From: Cytobacillus oceanisediminis
GTDB lineage: Bacteria > Bacillota > Bacilli > Bacillales > Cytobacillaceae
Assembly: GCF_007830235.1 (NCBI RefSeq)
Contig: NZ_VLKI01000001.1
Location: 366,464-430,463, forward strand
Direction: 5' to 3'
DNA: 64,000 bases
The position numbers and the translations under genes were made by a program. Below, piece after piece: positions 26,962 through 35,342 of the stretch; positions within the stretch are counted from its first letter, which is position 1, and each line of letters opens with the position of its first letter. The notes below the pieces were generated by a model, which worked only from the letters and a program-made list of their open reading frames with translations, searched no databases and was not told where the DNA came from.

Positions 26962-27159
26962 TTACCTCCTATCCCTCTCCCCCAAATTTATTCCAATTCC
27001 CATATACAAAACCGTAATCAGCAGCATTAATGAAATTGGCAGCATAATATCGCTCCAGCCATCACCAAAGAGAGTGACATCCATCATCGATTCGATGAGT
27101 GGAAGTGGCCCTATTTCATAGTTCATGACATATTGAAATAGGAGAATAACAACGGCCAT
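26962..27159 (-). CDS. small hydrophobic protein or gene fragment
   Basis: A 65-codon frame with two hydrophobic segments (about 2-14 and 37-55) and a charged tail GERDRR. There is no ribosome binding site before the ATG, and the frame stays hydrophobic for several codons upstream until a stop, which suggests the C-terminal remnant of a larger membrane protein. It is followed by the 26877-26919 palindrome, which could be its terminator. I do not recognise a family. Confidence 0.35.
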   Translation of the reverse strand: MAVVILLFQYVMNYEIGPLPLIESMMDVTLFGDGWSDIMLPISLMLLITVLYMGIGINLGERDRR

Positions 27160-27466
27160 TTGAAAAAATCCAATGAAAAACTATACAGTAAATGACCGGT
27201 ACACATATTTGTTTTACTCACTGGCGATAAATTCAGGCGGTTCCAAACCCCGCTAACACTTTATCCGCATTAATTGTATTTGGCAATTAAAATATTTATG
27301 GCAGTATGTTTTTTGAATAGAAATCAAGGCTTTATATACAAGTAATGCATAAAACCTTGTATATAAAGCCTTGTTTAAATTATATACTTATTTAATTAAT
27401 GCGCCCTTTTGGAATAAACAAGTATACACTAATGCACTATATTCAATTAATTTCCTCCTTCAATAA
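27160..27466. other. intergenic region with a perfect 18-bp inverted repeat
   Basis: The only notable structure is the inverted repeat at 27325-27342 and 27356-27373: CAAGGCTTTATATACAAG, a 13-base loop, and its exact complement. It lies about 95 bases beyond the end of the deacetylase gene and may terminate that transcript, although the T-run is weak on both sides. Otherwise nothing is recognised. Confidence 0.55.
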
Positions 27467-28324
27467 TTATCTTTCCTTTGAAGTAGAAAACATTTCTGGA
27501 AGAGTTACAAATCTTGCTCCTTTAGATTGAAGTTGAGGAATGATTAGCTCAAGGGCTTCCACAGAACCCTGTAATTTCGCTTCAGATGGCGCAGAATGTT
27601 GTAAGATAATACTTCCAGGAAAAGCATTAGCAAATATGTTTACACTAATAGCCTCTGCACTGGTTCCTTTCCAGTCTAATGTATCTATACTCCATTGAAT
27701 GATCATGAATCTTTGCTCAGTAGCCCATTTCAACTTCTCTTCATTGATAGAGCCATAAGGTGGACGGATAAATTTTGGAAAATACCCAGTTAACTTTTGA
27801 ATCATTTCCCCTGTTTTTAGAATTTGATCATGATATTCTTCATTGCTTACCTTTACGAAATTGGGATGATCGTAAGAATGATTCCCCACTACATGCCCCT
27901 CTGCTGCCATTCTTTTTACAACATCAGGATACTTCTCAACATTTTCACCTAATAAGAAAAAAGTAGCTTTTACACCATATTTCTTTAATTTATCTAATAT
28001 GAGAGGAGTATGCACAAAATCTGGGCCATCATCAAATGTGAGAGCAACTTCAGCTTTATTATACGGACCTGAAAATGCATAGGCATACTTCTCTACCCAT
28101 GAAAAGGGTGTCCATGAACCTCTCACATCCTCATTTAAGTACTGAGTTGGGATGAAGTTTCTAGGGAAAAAAGGTATTTGGTTCGTTTGAATGGGATGAT
28201 GGAATGTATTCCAACCTTGTGGGTAATATGGTGCAGGGATTCTATACTGTGGATAATAATAAGGATATCCTTTAAAAGGGACTGGCATTCGTGGTCTATC
28301 TTGGGGATTAAAGTAATTCATCAT
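27467..28324 (-). CDS. polysaccharide deacetylase family protein
   Basis: A 285-residue NodB-domain protein. The catalytic motifs are ALTFDDGPD (general base and metal aspartates), GNHSYDHPN (metal histidines), RPPYGSINE and a terminal ILQHSAPSEAK. The first 60 residues are rich in Pro, Tyr and Gln and carry no signal peptide, unlike secreted peptidoglycan deacetylases; a spore or envelope role is possible. It stands alone behind AGGAGGT and ATG 28324. The substrate, N-acetylated glycan or peptidoglycan, is inferred from the family. Confidence 0.85.
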   Translation of the reverse strand: MMNYFNPQDRPRMPVPFKGYPYYYPQYRIPAPYYPQGWNTFHHPIQTNQIPFFPRNFIPTQYLNEDVRGSWTPFSWVEKYAYAFSGPYNKAEVALTFDDGPDFVHTPLILDKLKKYGVKATFFLLGENVEKYPDVVKRMAAEGHVVGNHSYDHPNFVKVSNEEYHDQILKTGEMIQKLTGYFPKFIRPPYGSINEEKLKWATEQRFMIIQWSIDTLDWKGTSAEAISVNIFANAFPGSIILQHSAPSEAKLQGSVEALELIIPQLQSKGARFVTLPEMFSTSKER

Positions 28325-28631
28325 TGAAATACCTCCTAAGGAGTCTACACATACTTCCGATGCATATTCTTTCCCACATACGTAAACAACACTTTCTTAT
28401 TCTCAATCACCGTTTCCAAGTTTACTGAAAGGCCCCTCAATAATTTATATGTCTAGAAATCTATAATAAACTAATCAACAGACGTGATAAAAAAGTTTGA
28501 TCATTTTCTACCTATGTTGTTCTTCCACAATCTGGCCCTAAAATGAAAATGAGCGCTTTTTCTTGTTCCAGAATTACGCCCGATAAGGAATAAGCTTAAG
28601 GTTCTAACAACCCCTTCGTTTTTCCATTTAT
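28325..28631. other. intergenic region containing dispersed repeat copy
   Basis: Promoter region of the deacetylase gene at the left; the right half is the 75-base repeat at 28521-28595. No gene is seen. Confidence 0.6.
28521..28595. repeat. 75-base dispersed repeat, copy 1
   Basis: Aligns without gaps to 29261-29335. Shared blocks are TCCACAAT, TGGCCC, AGCGC, TTCCAGAA, CGCCC and AAGGAA. A partial relative lies at about 13165-13195. Confidence 0.65.
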
Positions 28632-29159
28632 TTATAAATCAATTGTATCTAATTGTTCTCCGGTATTTATATTTAATAACTCAATTTCTCCTTCATTAAG
28701 AATCGTATCACCTTTATAATACCAAAGGTACAAACCCTCTAATTCGTATTCCCTTACATTACTCGGAGGCAGCATTACTAAATTTAAAATAACAGCATTA
28801 TTCTCATTCACTTTAATAAGGCGATCATCACCATTTCTAATTAAACCATAAATTAGATTTTCACCGTGTACTTGATAACCACTCAGATGTTCATAACCAC
28901 CATTTTTATACATAGGACTCGAAGTAAGAATTTCAGCCTTCCACCCCAAAGAACCTTTTCGAACAAAAGTAGCTCCTAAATTATTCTTTTCATTAATAAA
29001 GAAGAAAAGAGCTTCATCATTTATTTTATAGGCTGGAATTAACAACAAATTTTTATCAATTGCACTTAGGGCTTCTTGAGGTTCTGAATAAGAATCCGAT
29101 TTCTCAGGTATAAACCAGAAGAAGAATATTGATATTAAAATGCCAATTATTATAATCAC
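28632..29159 (-). CDS. hypothetical membrane-anchored protein
   Basis: A 175-residue frame that starts at GTG 29159 with one N-terminal membrane segment (VIIIIGILISIFFFWFI), followed by a soluble outer domain rich in beta-strand-like stretches. No cysteine lipobox and no known domain are recognised. The ribosome binding site is weak, so the true start may differ. It is flanked on both sides by copies of the 75-base repeat. It could be a sporulation or cell-surface protein, but there is no evidence beyond topology. Confidence 0.55.
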   Translation of the reverse strand: MIIIIGILISIFFFWFIPEKSDSYSEPQEALSAIDKNLLLIPAYKINDEALFFFINEKNNLGATFVRKGSLGWKAEILTSSPMYKNGGYEHLSGYQVHGENLIYGLIRNGDDRLIKVNENNAVILNLVMLPPSNVREYELEGLYLWYYKGDTILNEGEIELLNINTGEQLDTIDL

Positions 29160-29260
29160 TGAAATTATTGATTTTTTGCTTTTTCAATTAATCTACATAC
29201 CCCCCACTACCATTATTATACATTATTCCTTTAGGTTGAATTAGAAAATTACATTTTTCA

Positions 29261-29335
29261 CTCCACAATTTGGCCCTTTTCATGCAAAATAAGCGCAAAT
29301 TCTTATTCCAGAAATGCGCCCTAAAAGGAAAAAGC
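29261..29335. repeat. 75-base dispersed repeat, copy 2
   Basis: The same length and order of conserved blocks as 28521-28595; the two copies flank the hypothetical gene at 28632-29159. Confidence 0.65.
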
Positions 29336-29635
29336 ACTACCCTTACTAAAAGATAGGCCCTTTAATTGAATAACACAAGAGTTTCTATTAGCTGGTATTG
29401 TTGAATAACATATATAGATTTTATGTATATTTTTTAATTGCCTATTTATTCATGTTCTTCAACCGGCTTCGCATTCAATTGCATCAAGAATGGTATTTTT
29501 CAGTTCTTCTCAGGAACATTGGGTTTATACAAGAAGCGCTATGGATGGCAGCATTCAAGATTTAGTGAGAAAAAGAGTCTACTTTTAAATTGATAGATTC
29601 GTGTTTGCTTTTATTTGTGCACCCATGTGGATGAT

Positions 29636-29705
29636 ATTTGCGTTCGTGGGTCTGGAATTTGCGAAAACCATTCAGTTATTTGCGTTCACACCAAGGTTAT
29701 TTGCG
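29636..29705. repeat. 21-base periodic ATTTGCG repeat
   Basis: The heptamer ATTTGCG occurs at 29636, 29657, 29678 and 29699, exactly 21 bases apart each time, with the next three bases alternating TTC, AAA, TTC, AAA. A degenerate copy, ATTTGTG, lies at 29613. The 21-base period equals two helical turns. Confidence 0.7.
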
Positions 29706-29794
29706 AAACCACAAAAACTGGGCCTGACTTCCATTTACAACTAAGCTAATAGAAGTCAGGCCTAAAATCATGCATAAAATGTTTCCCGCAACCA

Positions 29795-30187
29795 TCATAT
29801 CACTCTTCTTGCTCCTAACAATGCTCCCCTCCAATAATCATTTAATGAGGTAATCTGCACTTTCTTTCCTTCGCGATAGGTGTGAAGCATTTTATTTTCC
29901 CCTAAATAAAGAGCTACATGGCCGATTCTTTCAATGCCGCTCCTAGTCCTTCTTTTTTTCGTTGTAAAGAATAGCAGATCACCTTTTTTAATGCTGTGAA
30001 AAGGAATTCTTTCCCCCACCTGAAACTGCTGGCGGGAATTACGTGGAAGAGGTATCCCGTTTTCACTAAAAATATATTGGATAAATGAGCTGCAATCAAA
30101 GCTTTTCGTTTGAAAGGATGAAGCATTAAAAACATACGGTTTACCAAGATACTTCAAGCCTGTATTAATTATTTTTTCAGCCGCCAT
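29795..30187 (-). CDS. NlpC/P60-family (C40) peptidase, small single domain
   Basis: A 130-residue C40 domain on its own, with catalytic Cys32 in FDCSSFIQYIF, His90 in RIGHVALYLG and a third polar residue near His102 (LHTYREG). These enzymes cleave gamma-D-glutamyl linkages in peptidoglycan. There is no signal peptide or SH3 anchor, so it may act in the mother cell during sporulation or be released by lysis (inference). ATG 30187 follows AGAGGA. Confidence 0.88.
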   Translation of the reverse strand: MAAEKIINTGLKYLGKPYVFNASSFQTKSFDCSSFIQYIFSENGIPLPRNSRQQFQVGERIPFHSIKKGDLLFFTTKKRRTRSGIERIGHVALYLGENKMLHTYREGKKVQITSLNDYWRGALLGARRVI

Positions 30188-30465
30188 TTTCGAAATTCCT
30201 CTTTCGCAGGGTATTACTTTATTTTATGTTTAGATTTTGGGGCAGCTTGGACAAATTTTACATTATTTTGTTTGATTTTTCTCCTTAATTCTGCAGTTTG
30301 TTACAGGCATGAAAATGCTTTTAACTCTCTCTCCTCTGCACCAATAAAAAATTCCTAATCTATACTTCTTAATTAAAAAACCTTACAAAATAAATTTTAC
30401 TACTCTTAGATTTTTAAAAAAGTGAGAAAAAACACACTATAATAAATTACACAGAAAGGTAAGTC

Positions 30466-30666
30466 ATCAAGAAGAAAGTTTTTTCAACTTACAAGCTAAC
30501 CATATTCCTGCTCCTTTCCATATTAATTGGCGGAATAGCTTACGTCTCATTTTTGGACCAAAGAGCTGTCTTGAAGTCTTTTAGGGATATATTCTTAAAT
30601 TTATTGTTTATAAATATTGTGCCGCTTATCTTCTTTATCATCGATTGTTGCTCTTTCAGTGTATAA
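30466..30666 (+). pseudogene. N-terminal remnant of a Na+/dicarboxylate (GltP/DctA-type) symporter
   Basis: The frame from 30466 translates as the first 66 residues of a dicarboxylate/amino acid:cation symporter: KKVFSTYKLTIFLLLSILI, GGIAYVSF, then SFRDIFLNLLFINIVPLIFF. It then runs into a short unrelated tail and stops at 30666. The expected start codon reads ATC instead of ATG although AGAAAGGTAAG stands just upstream. The remainder of the gene (about 350 residues) is absent; the break is next to the GAACCGTCCC repeat at 30670-30690. Confidence 0.7.
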
Positions 30667-30669
30667 ACT

Positions 30670-30690
30670 CGCGAACCGTCCCCTAATTTC
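30670..30690. repeat. half copy of the GGGACGGTT repeat
   Basis: CGCGAACCGTCCCCTAATTTC is identical over 21 bases to 13258-13278 and marks the break of the symporter remnant. Confidence 0.65.
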
Positions 30691-30704
30691 CTAGTTTAGA
30701 GAAT

Positions 30705-31985
30705 TCAAAAATTAGTTTGTAAAATGCAATTTTTTCTGTCCCTTCCTGTCAAAGCTCTCCTCAGCTCCCGTGCCCTCTCAAAAACCGCCTCCACCAGCTT
30801 CACCATATTATAACAACCCTCTACATCCAACTTCTCATCACTGGTATGCTCATTAAAATAACCAACAGATAAATTAACACTCTGTATCCCCTGCGCAGCC
30901 CAGATCCTAGTGTCACTGCTTCCTCCATTTGTGCCACAAGAGACTACAATATCACCCGTGCCGCGGCGATCAAGGACAACAGCAGCATCTACGTCCCAGA
31001 GGAAGTATTCATCAACATGCTGAGCTCCTACTAGTCCTATTTCTTCTTCAACGGTTAAAATAAATTTTACAGTCCCGCTGAATCTGCTTTTTTCCAAGTT
31101 TTTAGCCATTTGCAGCAATACCGCCACACCTGCACGGTCATCTGCACCAAGAATCCCGGAGCTGCTGGTCCAGATGTTTTTTTCTTTTATTATGATTCTG
31201 CCTGGATCGATCGGAAGTACAGTATCCAAATGGGCATTTAATAGAATAGTCGGTCCATTGCCGCCTCGATAGCGTTTTTGAGCCAGGATGTTGCCTTTGC
31301 TGTCAAAAGTTAAATGATCTACTAGAGGAGCAAGTATCTTTTCTGCATGCTTGCAGATTTTGCCCTCGTTTCCGCTTTCACCGTTGATGTTAAGAATTTC
31401 CTCCAGTTGGTCAAAAAACAGCTGCTTTTCGATTTCCTCCGTTTCTAGTTCCAGGGTGGCTCCATCTATGTTCAAGGCTTTTTCAGCTAATTCTAAAAGC
31501 TCCTCTCTGGAATGCGGCAGAATTAAGCGCTGGTTTCTGACTCTGACTTTTTTATCAGAAATGATGCTGAAAAGTTTTGCCGCTTTATCCATAGAAACAC
31601 CAGGGCGAAATATGATGGAAGCATATCTTTTTCCATGGCCGTCACAGCTTCCCATAGTAAACAATTCTAGACGATTTAATTGACGGACCAAGCCGCTGAT
31701 ATATAGATCCAATTCCCTGATCTTCGGCTCTTCTTTTTCAGCATGGAACCAAAGCCCTTCTCCATATCCTCTGTGAGGAAAATCAGCTGCAGCTAGCCAC
31801 TCTTTTTCAGTAACAGGCTCAGAGTGAATAGTAAGAAAAAAATGCTGACGTGTGAAGTTTGCACCTGCTTTTTGAAGGCACTCAATTAAAAACTCTATAT
31901 TTTCTTCGGTTTCATTAAAGAGATCAAACTCATTTTTCGAGTACTCCCTCGGTTGTGTCGCTTTCATATTATTCTTGGGTGTCAT
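30705..31985 (-). CDS. M20/M28-type metallopeptidase with N-terminal extension
   Basis: A 426-residue protein. The C-terminal half (from about residue 190) is a di-zinc exopeptidase domain of the M20/M28 type: NAHLDTVLP, GILGADDRAGVAVLL, ILTVEEEIGLVGA, VVLDRRGTGDIV and the final HTSDEKLDVEGC are the expected metal-site segments. The N-terminal 180 residues form an extra domain containing MGSCDGHGKRYASIIF, which I do not recognise. It stands alone between repeats. It is probably a cytoplasmic aminopeptidase or tripeptidase. The start at 31985 lacks a clear ribosome binding site; the internal ATG six codons later is an alternative. Confidence 0.82.
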   Translation of the reverse strand: MTPKNNMKATQPREYSKNEFDLFNETEENIEFLIECLQKAGANFTRQHFFLTIHSEPVTEKEWLAAADFPHRGYGEGLWFHAEKEEPKIRELDLYISGLVRQLNRLELFTMGSCDGHGKRYASIIFRPGVSMDKAAKLFSIISDKKVRVRNQRLILPHSREELLELAEKALNIDGATLELETEEIEKQLFFDQLEEILNINGESGNEGKICKHAEKILAPLVDHLTFDSKGNILAQKRYRGGNGPTILLNAHLDTVLPIDPGRIIIKEKNIWTSSSGILGADDRAGVAVLLQMAKNLEKSRFSGTVKFILTVEEEIGLVGAQHVDEYFLWDVDAAVVLDRRGTGDIVVSCGTNGGSSDTRIWAAQGIQSVNLSVGYFNEHTSDEKLDVEGCYNMVKLVEAVFERARELRRALTGRDRKNCILQTNF

Positions 31986-32286
31986 CGATGATGATACTAT
32001 TCATTCTCCATTTTCATCGTTTTTTAACTTCCGTGACTGGTTAGTCAGTTCCTATGCTTTAAAACCCTTTTGACTTACATACTCTTCATGTGTATAAGCC
32101 AGTAAGCACGCTGATGTTAGTGTAAAAAAAGCATTATCCATAATATGGATTTTAGTTATATCACTCCCCTAAGTGGTTTATTAGTAGGGATTTTCCATAT
32201 TTCTTCACTTATTCCTGTTAAAAAATGCATAAAGGTGCCAGGCACCATCCATTTTGCGGATGGTGCCTGGCACCTTTAAATGCACC
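31986..32286. other. intergenic region with a hairpin repeat
   Basis: AT-rich sequence without a gene; the right end is the perfect hairpin at 32231-32277. Confidence 0.6.
32231..32277. repeat. GGTGCCAGGCACC hairpin repeat
   Basis: Perfect 20-base arms (AAAGGTGCCAGGCACCATCC and its complement) around a 7-base loop. It ends 10 bases from the stop codon of the C45 gene and could also act as its terminator. A decayed copy lies at 44879-44921 and a half copy near 44970-44985, so the hydantoinase cluster is bracketed by this element. Confidence 0.75.
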
Positions 32287-33372
32287 TTAAAAACCATATT
32301 GCTCATACGATTCATGGGCTGGCATGCCTTCGCTAATATACAACTTCTTTTCTGATAAATTCATGATAATCGAAAAAACAGTTTCGATATGTCGATGGGA
32401 AGGGACTTGATGATTGGTATAATGATTGATAGAATTGGGAGCATTGAACGTATCACTCAACCACAATTTAAATGTTTCTTCATTAATTTCTAAATCATTT
32501 TTAACCGCGTACTTGATGAGTTGTTCTGCTCTTCTTTTGCGAATTTCGGAATCACTATATCTTAAATTATTCCCTTCTCCAACATTCATTTGAATTTCAG
32601 GGGAACAGATGTGGTTGGTGTGCACGCCATATTCCGTTTCATTATTTGTAATCGCAATGCCAAATGGAGACACTTCGACATGAAAAGCTAACCCTTTATT
32701 TTCTCCTTCACTATAACCAATCATAAAATTAGCAGCCGAAGCCATTTGTCCTTCTTGAATTTTCCCCATTGCTTCGTGTAGCGAACGAGAATCAAGAATC
32801 GAGCGAAGCCCTAAATGAATCGGAACCCCATCGCTTTTTTTCTTAGAATGAAGGGCATTTAATCCGACGCCAATCGAATGATCATTGCAGCCAATTTTCC
32901 CAATTATCCCACCTTCCGTCACCATGAAGATGTTGGGCAAGTCCTCCCTTTCTATCTTAAGCAACAACAAGCTATCTTTTTGGGCGGCTTTCCAGTCCCA
33001 ATTTTGACCGATGATCGTATCCGCTGTTAAAGGACTACAAGTAAAAATACTTGTGCATCCATCGGTGAACGAGGAATGTGCATCCCCTGTAAGGGCGATT
33101 TCACTTCTAGCATTGAGAGCAAGAATATCTTCAAATTCCATCGATGCCCCTTCTGCTACTCCTTGAATTTCTTCAAGTAAACTTTCATCAAATTTTTCAA
33201 TGGCTTGAATGTGGATTTTTGCCCGTTCCTTCACTTCGCTCCAACGAATACCTTGGTAGTCATAAAATAGTTTTTCATACGTTTCCATACTCCTAAGGAT
33301 TTCTTCTTTCCCTAGTTGACCATGTTGTTTACCAATCTCATACGCGGAACCTGACAGAGTCAATCTCTTCAT
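32287..33372 (-). CDS. C45-family N-acyl hydrolase/acyltransferase (penicillin acyltransferase-like)
   Basis: A 361-residue Ntn-type hydrolase of the acyl-CoA:6-aminopenicillanate acyltransferase family. The self-cleaving nucleophile is Cys106 in TDGCTSIF, preceded by the family region EDILALNARSEIA and followed by GQNWDW and the substrate-loop GIIGKIGCNDHSIGVGLNAL. Bacterial members hydrolyse or transfer N-acyl groups on small amides. It is the last gene of the minus-strand cluster from 43823. Together with a deacetylase and a hydantoinase it points to stepwise opening of amide bonds (inference). Confidence 0.85.
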   Translation of the reverse strand: MKRLTLSGSAYEIGKQHGQLGKEEILRSMETYEKLFYDYQGIRWSEVKERAKIHIQAIEKFDESLLEEIQGVAEGASMEFEDILALNARSEIALTGDAHSSFTDGCTSIFTCSPLTADTIIGQNWDWKAAQKDSLLLLKIEREDLPNIFMVTEGGIIGKIGCNDHSIGVGLNALHSKKKSDGVPIHLGLRSILDSRSLHEAMGKIQEGQMASAANFMIGYSEGENKGLAFHVEVSPFGIAITNNETEYGVHTNHICSPEIQMNVGEGNNLRYSDSEIRKRRAEQLIKYAVKNDLEINEETFKLWLSDTFNAPNSINHYTNHQVPSHRHIETVFSIIMNLSEKKLYISEGMPAHESYEQYGF

Positions 33373-33428
33373 TTATAAACTCCTTTGTTCACATACTTCG
33401 TTTCTATTACATATTTTCCTAAAATGTG

Positions 33429-34271
33429 CTATAGCGGTTGTTGAGTTTCAACTCGCTTCTGCTCTTTCACAAAAGAAGCGACTTCTTGGCCTGTAGCAAA
33501 CTCTATATTCGGATAGCTTTTGATATACTGAATAAATTGATCAAGCATATCAATTCGCGATGGACGGCCGATGATTTGCGGATGACAAACTAAATTAAAC
33601 AACTGTCCACGTTTATAAATGGCATGAAATTCCTCTTTCCAAACGTTCATCACATGTTGTGCTGGAAAGATAGGCCTTGCCGGCCCTGTTACACTAAATA
33701 AAAAGAAGGGCGCATCATCAAGCATCCAATGGACAGGAATTTCAATTAAATCCGTCTGCTTCTCTTGCTTGACAACACGATACGGGTCAATTGCATCCAT
33801 CATATTGCTTGAATAGAGAAAATCATGTTCAATTAATAGGTCTAACATATGCTCACTTGTTTCCCATGCTGGCGAGCGAAAACCGACTGGTTTATGTCCA
33901 ACCACTTTCTCTAAGGCGGTTAATCCTTTAATAAAAATTTCCCTTTCTTTTTCTGAATCCTCCGGATCAACCCATTCATGTAAATATCCATGGTGACCTA
34001 CTTCATGCCCCTCCGCAAGAATTTGTTCAACGAGAGATTGATATTTTTCAGCTACCCAGCCTGGGATAAAAAACGTCGATTTTATTTCATGTTTTCGAAG
34101 GAGTTCCAAAATACTCGGAACCCCTACATTTGCACCAAATACACCTTGTGATAATGTACCTGGTTTTTTAAGGTTGTCTTTATTTCTAGAAATCCATAAT
34201 GTTTCGGCATCGAAATCAAACGTGAGCATTACCGGTGTTTGTATTCTTTTGTTCCAAATCAACGTCATCAT
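33429..34271 (-). CDS. polysaccharide deacetylase-like (PuuE-type) amidohydrolase
   Basis: A 280-residue NodB-fold protein of the short PuuE-like group, with MLTFDFDAETLW, EVGHHGYLHEWVDPE and GFRSPAWETSEHML. This branch contains cytoplasmic hydrolases of cyclic ureides (allantoinase-type) and formamides rather than peptidoglycan enzymes. There is no signal peptide. Situated between the C45 hydrolase and the flavin oxidoreductase, it is a good candidate for a ring- or amide-opening step. The exact substrate is unknown. Confidence 0.85.
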   Translation of the reverse strand: MMTLIWNKRIQTPVMLTFDFDAETLWISRNKDNLKKPGTLSQGVFGANVGVPSILELLRKHEIKSTFFIPGWVAEKYQSLVEQILAEGHEVGHHGYLHEWVDPEDSEKEREIFIKGLTALEKVVGHKPVGFRSPAWETSEHMLDLLIEHDFLYSSNMMDAIDPYRVVKQEKQTDLIEIPVHWMLDDAPFFLFSVTGPARPIFPAQHVMNVWKEEFHAIYKRGQLFNLVCHPQIIGRPSRIDMLDQFIQYIKSYPNIEFATGQEVASFVKEQKRVETQQPL

Positions 34272-34286
34272 TCCTTGTTTATAAAT

Positions 34287-35303
34287 TCAGAGCGAATAGC
34301 CGAGGTCATAAACGCCTGGTAAGGTTACTTCTTGATTCAGTTGGAGTGCCGCTTCTTTAGCCCAGTATGGTTCACGTAGAAGCCCGCGACCAACGGCCAC
34401 AATGTCCGCCCTGCCTTCTCGGATTATCGACTCAGCCACATAAGGACTTTCTAACCGGCCAACTGTAATAACGGGTACCTTAAACCTTTCTTTTATTGCC
34501 TGAGCAAATTGTGTTTGATAGGCCGGATAGACATCAGGCCTTACGGGATCATTTCCGCCTGTGCTGACATCAAATAGGTCCACACCCGCTTCAATAAAAT
34601 GAGGAATCAACTTCAGCATATGGTTAAAGTTGTAACCATTTTCTCCATACTCAACTGCTGAAATTCTTAGGATTAAGGGCATGTCAGCTGGAATATTAGA
34701 ACGAATTTCCCTAATAACTTCGACGGGAAACACTTGGTATTCCCCGTATTGATCGTCTCGATGATTCGAGGCTGGTGACATAAATTGATGCAATAAGTAT
34801 CCATGAGCCCCATGAATCTCGATCGCATCAAAACCTGCTTCAACAGCTAAGGTGGCAGATTGACCAAACTTTTTACAAATCTCTTTTATCTCATCAGTAG
34901 TTAATTCCCTTGGTACTGGAGATTCGTTTGAAAACGGCTGCTCTCCAGGACCAACAATATCGCTTCCTTCAATCACTGATTTTCGGCCAGCATGGGCGAT
35001 TTGGATGCCTATCTTCGAACCATACTTATGACATTCATCCACAATTCGTTTGAAGTGAGGGACTTGATCTTCAGAGTGAAGAGTAAGACATTGATCGGTT
35101 ATTCTCCCTCGTAATTCCACATTCGTCATTTCTAAAAATATGAGCCCTGTGCCACCAATTGCTCGACTCACATAATGAACAAAATGCCAATCTGTTGGAG
35201 TCCCATCCTTGTTTTCAGCCTGATATTGACACATTGATGACATCATAATGCGATTTTTAAGCTGAAGTCCTTTATGAGTAAATGAACTGAATAATCCGGC
35301 CAT
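34287..35303 (-). CDS. NADH:flavin oxidoreductase, YqjM/NamA-type old yellow enzyme
   Basis: A 338-residue FMN enzyme, the same length as B. subtilis YqjM. It has the Cys26-containing MMSSMCQYQAENKDG loop, QIAHAGRKS, the substrate-binding EIHGAHGYLLHQFMSP, and VGRLESPYVAESIIREGRADIVAVGR for phosphate binding. It reduces activated C=C bonds with NADPH. Within the cluster it probably reduces an unsaturated intermediate; this copy may be distinct from a housekeeping namA elsewhere in the genome, so I leave the symbol blank. Confidence 0.9.
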   Translation of the reverse strand: MAGLFSSFTHKGLQLKNRIMMSSMCQYQAENKDGTPTDWHFVHYVSRAIGGTGLIFLEMTNVELRGRITDQCLTLHSEDQVPHFKRIVDECHKYGSKIGIQIAHAGRKSVIEGSDIVGPGEQPFSNESPVPRELTTDEIKEICKKFGQSATLAVEAGFDAIEIHGAHGYLLHQFMSPASNHRDDQYGEYQVFPVEVIREIRSNIPADMPLILRISAVEYGENGYNFNHMLKLIPHFIEAGVDLFDVSTGGNDPVRPDVYPAYQTQFAQAIKERFKVPVITVGRLESPYVAESIIREGRADIVAVGRGLLREPYWAKEAALQLNQEVTLPGVYDLGYSL

Positions 35304-35342
35304 TTCCTTCCACCTCCATCGGATTAAGTTAAGGGTTGAGCT

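Larger units (their letters stand above)
29160..29794. other. 635-base region without a gene; repeats only
   Basis: Contains the second 75-base repeat (29261-29335) and a 21-base periodic repeat (29636-29705), both annotated separately. The remaining sequence is AT-rich and no coding frame is credible. Confidence 0.6.

Noticed and set aside
27325..27373. Terminator of the deacetylase gene with high confidence
   Set aside because: The 18-bp stem is perfect but lies 95 bases beyond the gene and has no good T-run on the relevant strand, so it is reported only as an inverted repeat.
29160..30704. Prophage or insertion sequence
   Set aside because: Many repeats are present, but no transposase, integrase or phage gene could be read.
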